Shown: piece by piece, positions 9,064-17,212 of the stretch
Position numbering within the stretch: position 1 is the first letter of the stretch
Layout of the letters: each line of letters starts with the position of its first letter
From: an uncultured Muribaculum sp.
GTDB lineage: Bacteria; Bacteroidota; Bacteroidia; Bacteroidales; Muribaculaceae
NCBI GenBank assembly: GCA_910587665.1
Contig: CAJUMZ010000005.1
Span: 74,180-138,179 of the forward strand
DNA length: 64,000 bases
Direction: 5' to 3'
Program-made: the position numbers and the translations under genes
The notes under the pieces: generated by a model
What the model was told of the DNA's origin: nothing
Databases searched by the model: none
Seen by the model: the letters and a program-made list of their open reading frames with translations, nothing else

Positions 9064-9711
9064 ATGACAGTAAAGGAGCGTTACAGGCTTGCCATAGAGT
9101 GGTTTGAGACTGCTATGCCGGTGGCTGAGACTGAATTGCATTATGCCAATACGTTTCAACTGCTTGTCGCCGTGATATTGTCGGCGCAGTGTACCGACAA
9201 GCGTATCAACATGGTGACGCCGGCGTTGTTTGAGGCATATCCTGACGCACATGCGATGGCTGCTGCGTCGCTTGAGGATATTTACGGCTATATAAAGTCG
9301 GTGAGCTATCCCAACAATAAGGCAAAGTCGCTGCTTGGAATGGCGCGCAAGCTCGTGGAAGAGTTTGACGGGGAAGTTCCTTCCGACATGGATGCCCTGA
9401 TGAGTCTTCCCGGTGTAGGCAGGAAGACCGCCAACGTAATGCTGTCGGTTGTGTGGAACAAGGCGGCAATGGCGGTTGATACCCATGTGTTCCGAGTAAG
9501 CGAGCGTATAGGCCTCACCACCGGGAGCAAGTCGCCGTTGCAGACGGAGAAGACCCTTTGCAGCTACATTCCCGAAGAGCTTATACCGAAAGCTCACCAC
9601 TGGCTCATATTACACGGGCGTTATGTGTGCAAAGCGCGTCGCCCCGATTGCCTTAACTGTGGATTGACAGGCGTGTGCCGCTACTACCGTCGTGAGAATA
9701 AAGATAAATAG
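9064..9711 (+). CDS. nth: Endonuclease III
   Basis: A base-excision-repair DNA glycosylase/AP lyase, 215 residues. The helix-hairpin-helix LPGVGRKTANV carries the catalytic lysine (Lys121), VDTHVFRVSERIGL carries the catalytic aspartate (Asp139), and the C-terminal CKARRPDCLNCGLTGVC has the C-x6-C-x2-C-x5-C spacing that binds a [4Fe-4S] cluster. All essential residues are present. It removes oxidised pyrimidines and nicks the backbone. It lies 3 bp after pheS and 8 bp before the next gene, so it belongs to the same operon. Confidence 0.97.
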   Translation: MTVKERYRLAIEWFETAMPVAETELHYANTFQLLVAVILSAQCTDKRINMVTPALFEAYPDAHAMAAASLEDIYGYIKSVSYPNNKAKSLLGMARKLVEEFDGEVPSDMDALMSLPGVGRKTANVMLSVVWNKAAMAVDTHVFRVSERIGLTTGSKSPLQTEKTLCSYIPEELIPKAHHWLILHGRYVCKARRPDCLNCGLTGVCRYYRRENKDK

Positions 9712-9719
9712 GCTTCGGC

Positions 9720-10352
9720 ATGGATGTTGAACTTACATTTCTGTTTGTAATCGAGGTCATAGGCACCATCGCTTTTGCCATAAGCGGTATACGCATGGCA
9801 GCGGCAAAGCATTTTGACTGGTTTGGTGCGTATACGGTAGGTCTTGTCACCGCAATCGGAGGTGGAACGCTTCGCGATATATTGCTTAATATTCCTGTGT
9901 TCTGGATGCAGACATGGTGGTATCTTGCCGTGACAGGCATATCTCTGCTGCTTGTGATCCTTTTTCGCAAGGTACTTGTCAAGACGCAGATACTGTTTGT
10001 GTTTGACACTATCGGACTCGGATTGTTTGTCGTGATAGGCATCCAGAAGACGCTTGATGTGGATTACCCGATGTGGGTGGCTATAGTGATGGGTGTCGTG
10101 ACTGGTGCGGTGGGTGGCGTCATACGCGACATCCTTGTCAACAACGAGCCGCTTCTGTTTCAGAAAGACATATATGCCACGGCATGTTTTGCCGGTGGAT
10201 TGATATATTGGATCATGTCTATGATCGGGACTTCCCCTATGGCGGAGGGGCTTGCTTGTGCCGCGACCGTAATTATAATACGCCTGCTTGCTGTGCGTTA
10301 CGGCTGGTCTTTGCCGGTGCTCGTCGAGGAAGTCAAGAAAAATAAACCGTGA
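9720..10352 (+). CDS. UPF0126 / TRIC-like inner membrane protein
   Basis: A 210-residue protein with about seven hydrophobic segments and an internal duplication. Each half carries a glycine-rich turn followed by an Arg-Asp pair (GGGTLRDILL near residue 55 and GGVIRDILV near 140). This is typical of the UPF0126 (YicG) family, now related to trimeric intracellular cation channels. Transport of a small ion or solute is plausible but not shown for this protein. It is tightly packed between nth and a GtrA-like gene on the same strand. Confidence 0.85.
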   Translation: MDVELTFLFVIEVIGTIAFAISGIRMAAAKHFDWFGAYTVGLVTAIGGGTLRDILLNIPVFWMQTWWYLAVTGISLLLVILFRKVLVKTQILFVFDTIGLGLFVVIGIQKTLDVDYPMWVAIVMGVVTGAVGGVIRDILVNNEPLLFQKDIYATACFAGGLIYWIMSMIGTSPMAEGLACAATVIIIRLLAVRYGWSLPVLVEEVKKNKP

Positions 10353-10365
10353 ATACTTGAGACTC

Positions 10366-10800
10366 ATGAAAACAGTGCCTTTGAGCCGTAATACGGCGCT
10401 TCAGTTTGCAAAATACGCCTGTGTGGGGGTGCTCAATACGCTTGTCACACTTTGTGTGATTTATGTGTGTAAAGCCTTGCTTGGGGTCAATCCGCTTGTG
10501 TCCAATGCCATCGGCTATGTGTGTGGCGTAATCAACTCTTTCTTGTGGAATAAGAATTGGGTGTTCAAGACATCGGGACACTATTACCGCGAGGCGGTAA
10601 AGTTTCTTGCAGGTTTCCTTGTTTGCTATGGATTGCAGTTCCTCACCGTGTGGCTATTGAGCTATAAGACTCCGTTGAAAGATTTCGAATTGCCGATAGC
10701 GGCTTTCACCATGTCGGGTTACGGACTGGCAACACTGATCGGCAATGTAGTGTATACGCTTACCAATTACGTATATAATAAAATAGTCACTTTCCGATAA
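10366..10800 (+). CDS. GtrA family membrane protein
   Basis: A 144-residue protein with four predicted membrane helices and the GtrA/DPMS features: FAKYACVGVLNTLVTL at the start, then NAIGYVCGVINSFLWNKNWVF, and a conserved ending NYVYNKIVTFR. GtrA proteins are associated with transfer of lipid-linked sugars across the membrane. The start is ATG 10366 (MKTVPLSRN), 14 bp after the previous gene; an upstream in-frame start would lie inside that gene. Its last 14 bp overlap the end of the convergent symporter gene. Confidence 0.88.
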   Translation: MKTVPLSRNTALQFAKYACVGVLNTLVTLCVIYVCKALLGVNPLVSNAIGYVCGVINSFLWNKNWVFKTSGHYYREAVKFLAGFLVCYGLQFLTVWLLSYKTPLKDFELPIAAFTMSGYGLATLIGNVVYTLTNYVYNKIVTFR

Positions 10801-11995
10801 GCTCTTCGTCGATTTTTATATCGTCATATTTATCCCGTTTACCGAAATACTTGTCGATGACGAGGGCAATAAAGCCGTCGCCGGTAACATTGCAGGCGGT
10901 ACCAAAGCTGTCCATCGCAATGTATAGGGCTATCATGAGAGCCTGGTCTTTTTCAGTGAATCCGAGGATCGATGCAAGCAACCCGAGTGATGCCATGATC
11001 GCTCCTCCGGGTACTCCGGGTGCGGCAATTATCGTGATGCCGAGCATGGCGATAAATCCTGCAAACATTGCGAAATCGTAAGGCATGCCGTGCATGATCA
11101 TAAGCGCAAGCGCACACGCCACTATCTTCAGTGTGCTACCCGACATGTGTATGGTGGCACATAGCGGGATCACGAATCCGGCGATATCCTCGCTGACTCC
11201 CATCTTTATAGCCTGACGCAGCGTGACCGGTATGGTCGCGGCCGACGACTGTGTGCCAAGAGCCGTGAAATAGGCGGGAAGCATCGTGTAAAGAAGCTTG
11301 AAAGGATTACGCTTTACAAAAAGTGCGGCTATACAATATTGAATTATAAGCAACACCGCTGCGAGCGCGAATATGACAGCTATTATCTTGATGAACGCGG
11401 CAACTATTCCGCCTACCTCTCCCGCCATGGTCATGTTGAGGAATATGCCGAAGATATAGACAGGGAGCAAGGGGATTATCGTAACCCTGATTGTCATCGC
11501 AACTATGTCGCGGAATTCTGCCGCGGCATTGCGTAGTACAGTGCCGCGGCTGTAGGCTATTCCTATGCCGAGCATGAAGGCAAGCACAAGAGCTGTCATC
11601 ACTCCAAACATCGGAGGAATCTCGATTGCGAAGTAGGGCGACAGGTCATGCCCGCTTTCAATTGCGGTATTGAGTGAGCGAGGGGTTATAAGCTCCGGAA
11701 ATGTCAGCACTCCGGTGAAATATGATATTATGCCGGAGCAGAAAGTGGCTACATAGGCTATAAGCGCGGTCACTACAAGCACTTTTCCCGCCTTGTTGCC
11801 GATATCGGCGATTGCCGGCGTGACAAAGCCCACGATGATGAGCGGTACGAGAAATTGCAGGAATTGGCTGAATATTATGTTGAAGGTGGCAAATATGCGT
11901 GCCGCCCATACAGGCATGACATATCCTGTCGCAATACCCAATGCGATTGCTATTACGATCTGGAGCAGCAGCCCTATCCTAAGCTTTTTCTTCAT
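10787..11995 (-). CDS. Dicarboxylate/amino acid:cation symporter (DAACS family)
   Basis: A 402-residue inner-membrane transporter with about eight hydrophobic segments and two re-entrant hairpin regions. Family motifs include FLQFLVPLIIVGFVTPAI near the start, a serine-rich hairpin ALGTQSSAATIPVTL, and IHMSGSTLKIVACALALM with the later AAPGVPGGAIMASLGLL block. Homologues take up glutamate, aspartate or C4-dicarboxylates with sodium or protons; the exact substrate is not visible. It follows the NfnAB-like genes on the same strand after 18 bp and may be their operon partner. Confidence 0.9.
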   Translation of the reverse strand: MKKKLRIGLLLQIVIAIALGIATGYVMPVWAARIFATFNIIFSQFLQFLVPLIIVGFVTPAIADIGNKAGKVLVVTALIAYVATFCSGIISYFTGVLTFPELITPRSLNTAIESGHDLSPYFAIEIPPMFGVMTALVLAFMLGIGIAYSRGTVLRNAAAEFRDIVAMTIRVTIIPLLPVYIFGIFLNMTMAGEVGGIVAAFIKIIAVIFALAAVLLIIQYCIAALFVKRNPFKLLYTMLPAYFTALGTQSSAATIPVTLRQAIKMGVSEDIAGFVIPLCATIHMSGSTLKIVACALALMIMHGMPYDFAMFAGFIAMLGITIIAAPGVPGGAIMASLGLLASILGFTEKDQALMIALYIAMDSFGTACNVTGDGFIALVIDKYFGKRDKYDDIKIDEELIGK

Positions 11996-12013
11996 CTTGA
12001 GGCGTTATGGCGG

Positions 12014-13483
12014 CTATTTTGAGAGACGTTCGTGCATTGCCGCCGCCGCATGCCTGCCGTCGCCCATGGCGAGTATTACCGTTGCGCCACCTCTCACTAT
12101 GTCACCTCCGGCATATATGTCGCCAACTGTTGACTGAAGGGTGTCTTCATTTACTACAATTGTGCCTCGGCGTGACACTTCAAGCTCTTTTATAGCATTG
12201 GGGATTAACGGATTGGGGGATACACCCACACTTACTATCACAAGGTCGACAGGAATCTCTTCGATTGCCCCTTCCACCGGCACGGGTGAACGTCGCCCGG
12301 AGGCATCTGGTTCGCCAAGCTCCATGCGCTGCACACGCATGGCTCGCACACGCCCTTTCTCGTCGGCAAGATACTCGACAGGATTATACAGGGTCATGAA
12401 CTCCACGCCCTCTTCTTTGGCATGCTTTATCTCCTCGACTCTCGCAGGCATCTCAGCCTCGCTGCGTCGATATACGATCATTGCCCTTTCCGCGCCCATT
12501 CGTCTTGCGGTGCGCACCGAGTCCATTGCGGTATTACCGCCGCCGATAACCGCCACATGCGTGCCTTTCAGCACCGGGGTGTCATAATCGGGTCGACCGG
12601 CACCCATAAGGTTGATGCGGGTCAGATACTCGTTGCTCGACATTACGCCGTTGAAGTTTTCTCCGGGGATGCCCATGAATCGGGGAAGCCCGGCACCGGA
12701 GGCCACGAATATGCCTTTGAAACCCATACCATGCAGGTCCTCATAGCTGAAAGTCTTGCCTACGATACAGTCTTTTACGAATCTCACTCCCATACGGGCA
12801 AGAGATTCGATCTCTACATCGACCACCTCATTGGGCAGACGGAATTCGGGAATGCCGTATTTCAGAACGCCTCCGATCTCATGCAGTGCCTCGAAAACAG
12901 TTACTTCATATCCGCGTTTAGCCATGTCGCCGGCAAAAGATAGTCCGGCAGGCCCGGAACCTACCACAGCCACCATGATGCCGTTTTTAGGGGCAATGGC
13001 AGGCGATGCCGTCTCACCGGAATTGCGCGCATAATCGGCGGCAAAACGCTCAAGGTAGCCTATTGCAACCGGCTCTTTTTTCATCTTGTGGTATATGCAC
13101 CTCGACTCACATTGCTTTTCCTGCGGACACACTCTGCCACACACGGCTGGGAGCGCACTGGTCTCTTTCAGCACTGCGGCAGCCTGTAGAAATTCTTTCC
13201 GCTCGATATTCTTGATAAAGCCGGGTATGTTGATGCTTACGGGGCATCCGGTCATACATTGCGGATCGGGGCAGTCCATGCAGCGTTTTGCTTCAAGCAC
13301 CGCCGCTTCTTCCGACAGTCCCTGATTGACCTCTTCGTTGCATGTGACACGGTAGGCGGGGTCAAGTTCCGGCATTTTGACGCGGGGTATTGACGTGCGT
13401 TCTTTTACCGGGGTTGCCTTGCGGAGCTCCTCGCGCCATTGTGAATCGCGTGGAGCCGATGTGGATATGTTGTTTTCTGACAT
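12014..13483 (-). CDS. NfnB-like / glutamate-synthase-small-subunit-like flavoprotein
   Basis: A 489-residue protein with a cysteine-rich N terminus (CMDCPDPQCMTGCPVSINIP and CGRVCPQEKQCESRC) that would bind two [4Fe-4S] clusters, then an FAD-binding GSGPAGLSFAGDMAKRGYEV motif and an NAD(P)-binding GGGNTAMDSVRTARRMG motif. Such proteins are often annotated as glutamate synthase small subunit (GltD). No large subunit is present, and the gene directly follows an NfnA-like gene. The pair therefore matches NfnAB, which couples NADH, NADPH and reduced ferredoxin by flavin-based electron bifurcation. That assignment is inferred from gene pairing and domains. Confidence 0.85.
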   Translation of the reverse strand: MSENNISTSAPRDSQWREELRKATPVKERTSIPRVKMPELDPAYRVTCNEEVNQGLSEEAAVLEAKRCMDCPDPQCMTGCPVSINIPGFIKNIERKEFLQAAAVLKETSALPAVCGRVCPQEKQCESRCIYHKMKKEPVAIGYLERFAADYARNSGETASPAIAPKNGIMVAVVGSGPAGLSFAGDMAKRGYEVTVFEALHEIGGVLKYGIPEFRLPNEVVDVEIESLARMGVRFVKDCIVGKTFSYEDLHGMGFKGIFVASGAGLPRFMGIPGENFNGVMSSNEYLTRINLMGAGRPDYDTPVLKGTHVAVIGGGNTAMDSVRTARRMGAERAMIVYRRSEAEMPARVEEIKHAKEEGVEFMTLYNPVEYLADEKGRVRAMRVQRMELGEPDASGRRSPVPVEGAIEEIPVDLVIVSVGVSPNPLIPNAIKELEVSRRGTIVVNEDTLQSTVGDIYAGGDIVRGGATVILAMGDGRHAAAAMHERLSK

Positions 13484-13505
13484 TTTTGTTGATGGGGATT
13501 GTGGG

Positions 13506-14288
13506 TTAGTTGTAAGAGCGCAGTCGGGTCAGCATTTCATCGAAGTTGACCTTATGGGCGTCAAATTCAGGTCCGTCGATGCAGACAAACCGTGTCTTGC
13601 CGTCGACGGTTATGCGACATGCCCCGCACATTCCGGTACCGTCGACCATAATTGTGTTGAGCGAGCACATTGTCGGGATGTCGTACCCTTTTGTCAGTTG
13701 CGCCACGAATTTCATCATTATCGCAGGTCCGATTGTGACCACCTGATCAACTTTCTCCCTCTTGATCACGCTTTCAACTCCCGCGGTCACAAGCCCCTTT
13801 GTCCCGTAACTGCCGTCGTCGGTCATTATTATGACTTCATCCGACCATGGGGCTACCTGCTCTTCAAGTATGATAAGCTCTTTGGTGCGGGCTGCAAGTA
13901 CTGTCACCACACGGTTGCCCGCCTGCTTCATCGCCTTTATGATTGGCAGCATAGGGGCGACGCCCACACCGCCTCCGCAGCATACTACCGTGCCTACCTT
14001 GGCTATATGTGTAGCCTGTCCGAGCGGTCCGACAACGTCAGTGAGGTATTCGCCCGGTTCGAGGGCGCAGATTTTATGTGACGATACGCCGACATCCTGC
14101 ACCACAAGCATTATAGTGCCGCGGTCAGGGTCAGCGTCGGCTATGGTCAAGGGTATTCGCTCTCCATGCTCGCAGGCACGCACTATGACGAAGTGACCGG
14201 GCTTGCGCGACATGGCTATAGCCGGAGCCTCTACGATAAGCTTGACAACTTTCTCGGAAAAATGCTCCTTCTCAAGAATTTTGTTCAT
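13506..14288 (-). CDS. NfnA-like ferredoxin-NADP+ reductase subunit
   Basis: A 260-residue flavoprotein of the dihydroorotate dehydrogenase electron-transfer type. It has an FAD-binding front half (RKPGHFVIVRACEHGERIPLT), an NAD(P)-binding GGGVGVAPMLPIIKAMK segment, and a C-terminal [2Fe-2S] site with CSLNT, the closely spaced GMCGACR and a further cysteine in FVCIDGP. With the next gene (22 bp downstream) it forms the two-subunit NfnAB arrangement. A good -7 element lies 44 bp upstream of its ATG. A role in balancing NADH, NADPH and ferredoxin is inferred. Confidence 0.87.
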   Translation of the reverse strand: MNKILEKEHFSEKVVKLIVEAPAIAMSRKPGHFVIVRACEHGERIPLTIADADPDRGTIMLVVQDVGVSSHKICALEPGEYLTDVVGPLGQATHIAKVGTVVCCGGGVGVAPMLPIIKAMKQAGNRVVTVLAARTKELIILEEQVAPWSDEVIIMTDDGSYGTKGLVTAGVESVIKREKVDQVVTIGPAIMMKFVAQLTKGYDIPTMCSLNTIMVDGTGMCGACRITVDGKTRFVCIDGPEFDAHKVNFDEMLTRLRSYN

Positions 14289-14331
14289 AATATTGGTCGA
14301 TGTATGGATAAATCATAACTGTTGTTTCTCC

Positions 14332-14340
14332 GCAAAGTTA
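14332..14340 (-). promoter_or_regulatory. Predicted -7 element TAACTTTGC of the nfnAB-like operon
   Basis: The minus strand reads TAACTTTGC, an exact TAnnTTTG match, 44 bp upstream of the NfnA-like start. TTG-containing sequence lies about 20 bp further upstream, near the expected -33 position. Confidence 0.65.
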
Positions 14341-14394
14341 AATAAAATATCTTGACAATGGCATTTAGGCAGTGAAAATTTAGTTTTAATGCCA

Positions 14395-15153
14395 TCAGAT
14401 TAGATGCATGCGCAGCCCTATTTCCACAGCTGCGGCAGAATTTGTCACATTTAGTCGTGACAGGATGTCCTGACGATGACGGTTTATGGTATATATCGAG
14501 AGGCATAGTTTGTCAGCAATCTGTTTACTGCCGTATCCTTTTGCAAGCATAGACAAGATTTCGAGTTGTCGTTTGCTGAGTATCTTACAGTCATATTGCT
14601 CATATTGCTGTGGCATTATTGTCTCTCCTGTACGGGTATTTATAATGTTGGGTGTTATGGCTCCTGTGTATTGAGGGAATGGTGTATATGTGCATAATCC
14701 GAGCGAAGCCGTACCGTTTGGATGGCAATGAAAATAACGTGTTGAGTGAAGTATAGGTAATATATGCCCATTCTGATGAAAATGTACGAGGCAAGTGCCG
14801 TTGTAGTTTGTTTTATCGCTTGCCGGGATTGATTTAAGGAAATGAAAGAACCGTAATTCAAGAATGTGACGTTCAAGCAGTTCTTCAGAAGGGATTTTAT
14901 TGAATATCGCACTTTCAAAGGCGGAGTTTTTATCTTCCATATATTCCGGAAAGCCAAGAGTTACGCCTAACTTGCCAGAATAAATATAGCAGATGTTTTG
15001 TTGGAAATCTGATAGGACTGCAATGCCGTTTGTTGCCATAGAATAAGCCTGAGCGCATTTTTTTGCTCTTTCAAGTATTTCCGATTCTGCTTCATACTCA
15101 TCAAATTGCTGACCTGTAAGCAGTGCTTTCAGTCTGTGTTCATGTTCTTTCAT
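14395..15153 (-). CDS. LuxR-type transcriptional regulator
   Basis: A 252-residue protein whose last 65 residues form a GerE/LuxR helix-turn-helix: LSKRQLEILSMLAKGYGSKQ, then IADKLCLSIYTINRHRQDIL and SRLNV. The first 180 residues resemble a sensory domain but I do not recognise the ligand. No receiver-domain phosphorylation site is obvious. It is divergent from the DUF1349 lipoprotein gene with an 83-bp gap, so that gene is a likely target. Both genes are more AT-rich than the flanks. Confidence 0.82.
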   Translation of the reverse strand: MKEHEHRLKALLTGQQFDEYEAESEILERAKKCAQAYSMATNGIAVLSDFQQNICYIYSGKLGVTLGFPEYMEDKNSAFESAIFNKIPSEELLERHILELRFFHFLKSIPASDKTNYNGTCLVHFHQNGHILPILHSTRYFHCHPNGTASLGLCTYTPFPQYTGAITPNIINTRTGETIMPQQYEQYDCKILSKRQLEILSMLAKGYGSKQIADKLCLSIYTINRHRQDILSRLNVTNSAAAVEIGLRMHLI

Positions 15154-15197
15154 GTTTTTGGTTATTTTTCACCATTGCCACAAATATCTGTATTGTC

Positions 15198-15206
15198 TAA
15201 TTTTGC
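15198..15206 (+). promoter_or_regulatory. Predicted -7 element TAATTTTGC of the DUF1349 lipoprotein gene
   Basis: TAATTTTGC fits the Bacteroidetes consensus, 30 bp upstream of the ATG at 15237; a TTG lies about 20 bp upstream of it (near 15175). Confidence 0.6.
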
Positions 15207-15236
15207 GGTAAAGTTACTAATTAATAAATTAATCAG

Positions 15237-16004
15237 ATGTATATGGATAAAAAGATAATTATTATCCCGTGGCTGTTACTTGCCGGAACTTTCGGATCTT
15301 GTAATCAAAAACAACAGTCCGAAGTTCAAGAAATGGGGAAAGAAGAAACATTAACAACAGAAGTAAATGACACTATCATGAAACAGTTTGTAAAAGATAA
15401 TCTTTATTGGGTCCGAGAGCCGAAACAATATACGATTACCGACTCGGTAATAACAATACAGACCGCTCCAAATACAGATCTCTGGCAGCGAACTTATTAT
15501 GGGTTCAGTAATGATAATGCTCCTGTGCTCCAAATGAAAACGTCTTGTAAATATTTTTCATTTACGGTTAAGACTGAATTCAATAGTTCCGCCTTGTTTG
15601 ACCAATGTGGTATCGCCTTATATCTTGACAGTGATAATTGGATGAAAGCGTCGATAGAATATGAGAATGAAGATTACCAACGTCTTGGAAGTGTGGTTAC
15701 CAATAATGGTTATTCCGATTGGGCGACTCATGACATACCCTCGTCGATAAAGGAAATGTGGTATCGCCTAAGTCGGCGTGGAAGCGATTTTTATATTGAG
15801 ACAAGCTTGGACGGAGTTGATTTCCGGCAGATGCGCACTTTCCATATGTTTAAAGGTGATGATGAAATCTCTTTTGGAATATATGCTGCAAGTCCGGTTG
15901 ATCATTCATTCACAGCAAAATTTTCTGAAATGGAAGTTGGTGAATGCAAGTGGAAATCATGGTCGGCTGAAGACACCGGGTTTAGTCAGACGAAGAATAA
16001 GTGA
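15237..16004 (+). CDS. DUF1349-containing lipoprotein
   Basis: A 255-residue protein with a lipoprotein signal (IIIIPWLLLAGTFGSC, Cys about 22) followed by a beta-sandwich typical of DUF1349: NLYWVREPKQYTI, DLWQRTYYGF, FDQCGIALYLDSDNWMKASI, WYRLSRRGSDFYIETSLDG and FGIYAASP. This fold resembles concanavalin-like lectin/glucanase domains, so carbohydrate binding is possible but unproved. Two starts are possible, ATG 15237 or ATG 15243; both keep the signal. It is divergent from a LuxR-type regulator and ends before a strong intrinsic terminator. Confidence 0.85.
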   Translation: MYMDKKIIIIPWLLLAGTFGSCNQKQQSEVQEMGKEETLTTEVNDTIMKQFVKDNLYWVREPKQYTITDSVITIQTAPNTDLWQRTYYGFSNDNAPVLQMKTSCKYFSFTVKTEFNSSALFDQCGIALYLDSDNWMKASIEYENEDYQRLGSVVTNNGYSDWATHDIPSSIKEMWYRLSRRGSDFYIETSLDGVDFRQMRTFHMFKGDDEISFGIYAASPVDHSFTAKFSEMEVGECKWKSWSAEDTGFSQTKNK

Positions 16005-16096
16005 TTTTGTTAGCGATATTTTATTCGAGTTTTAGCTTTAAAATTTGTTTTGCCGCCCGTGACGGGCTGCTGAAGAATGATTTATGTGTAGAATTC

Positions 16097-16130
16097 AACA
16101 CCCACAGGCGGTCGGTCTGTGGGTGTTTTT
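16097..16130 (+). terminator. Intrinsic terminator after the DUF1349 gene
   Basis: Arms AACACCCACAG (16097-16107) and CTGTGGGTGTT (16117-16127) form an 11-bp stem with a 9-nt loop, followed on the plus strand by a short T run. The A-rich opposite side means it may also act for the convergent sigma-factor gene. Confidence 0.85.
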
Positions 16131-16144
16131 AGGTTATGACGGCT

Positions 16145-16735
16145 TTATGCCGATAGCACGATATTGTTTTCTTCGGCGATGCGGCGCATGTTGAGGATGG
16201 CGTAGCGCATTCTGCCAAGCGCTGTGTTTATGCTGACGCCTGTGGCATCGGCGATCTCCTTGAAACTCATGTCGCTGTAATAACGCATCATCAGCACTTC
16301 GCGCTGGGCTTCGGGCAGGGCCTCGATTATGCGGCGTACATCGGTGCGTATCTGGTCGTTTATCAAAAGATCCTCGATGTTTTCATCGCAGAGGTCGCGA
16401 CGGTTAAGGAGATTCACGTCTTCGTCATCGGTGGAAATGCTGTTTTCCGACTTTTCCTGACGGAAATGGTCAATGATGAGGTTGTGTGCGATGCGGGTCA
16501 GCCACGCGCCAAATTTTCCCGATTCGGCATAGCGACCCTGCTTCAAGGTCATTATGATCTTGACAAAAGTCTCTTGAAAGATGTCGTCGGCTATATCCCT
16601 GTTCTTGACAATTCTCAGAATGTAAGAAAATAGCTTTGATTGGTGACGGCGGAGCAATGTGTCAAAAGCTTCATTGTTACCGTCGACGTAGGCCCTCACT
16701 AATTGTTCGTCGGTGAGATTGGTCATTTTTTGCAT
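16145..16735 (-). CDS. ECF-family RNA polymerase sigma factor
   Basis: A 196-residue sigma-70 factor with region 2 (FDTLLRRHQSKLFSYILRIV, then DIADDIFQETFVKII) and region 4 (LPEAQREVLMMRYYSDMSFKE, then IADATGVSINTALGRMRYAI). Lack of regions 1 and 3 places it in the extracytoplasmic-function group. No anti-sigma gene is adjacent; the neighbours are a DUF1349 lipoprotein gene (convergent) and a small-protein gene on the other strand. An in-frame ATG three codons later (16726) is also possible. The promoter upstream is a clear TACCTTTGC. Confidence 0.92.
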   Translation of the reverse strand: MQKMTNLTDEQLVRAYVDGNNEAFDTLLRRHQSKLFSYILRIVKNRDIADDIFQETFVKIIMTLKQGRYAESGKFGAWLTRIAHNLIIDHFRQEKSENSISTDDEDVNLLNRRDLCDENIEDLLINDQIRTDVRRIIEALPEAQREVLMMRYYSDMSFKEIADATGVSINTALGRMRYAILNMRRIAEENNIVLSA

Positions 16736-16815
16736 TACTGTGTTTATTATTGTTTAGAGTAATGTCAAGCTATAGGCAGTAAGGTTTAATAGGTTAATAA
16801 TCGGATTTCACGATT

Positions 16816-16824
16816 GCAAAGGTA
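16816..16824 (-). promoter_or_regulatory. Predicted -7 element TACCTTTGC of the ECF sigma gene
   Basis: The minus strand reads TACCTTTGC, 81 bp upstream of the start codon; a TTGC element lies about 18 bp further upstream. Confidence 0.65.
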
Positions 16825-17028
16825 TGATATAATTGTTGCATAAGCAAGAGAATTATATATTTTTTGCTATTTTGACGCAATAAATGCGCTAAAACGTAGT
16901 TGAGCAACTGAAATTAATAATCATTTGCTTCTTTTCCGAAATGTTTATATAATTCCGGGTATTCGATATAATAAACCGGTAGGTCGCCGCGTTAAAGAGA
17001 TACACAGATAAATATAATCGGTTTGCCT

Positions 17029-17199
17029 ATGGATAAAAAGTCTACCCCGTCTAAATTTTCAGTTAAGTCACGTGATGACATGGCAGGTGACAATGCGTCG
17101 CCAAGCAGAATGACGATAGCCATGATACGCCAGTTCGCGCGGGCATACCATTATGACCGTCGGATTGATTGCCGCTTGGGCGGAATTGTTGTCAACTGA
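17029..17199 (+). CDS. Small conserved-looking protein, 56 residues, unknown function
   Basis: A short reading frame from ATG 17029 to TGA 17199. The product begins with MDKKSTPSKFSVKSRDD and ends with the more ordered block MTIAMIRQFARAYHY, then CRLGGIVVN. I recall similar short Bacteroidales proteins with an IRQFAR-Y block and a terminal LGG-VLN motif, which supports a real gene, but I could not search for homologues. There is no signal peptide or membrane segment. It lies 14 bp from the end of the convergent GldB-like gene. Function is unknown. Confidence 0.6.
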   Translation: MDKKSTPSKFSVKSRDDMAGDNASPSRMTIAMIRQFARAYHYDRRIDCRLGGIVVN

Positions 17200-17212
17200 A
17201 AAATTTCCGGCT

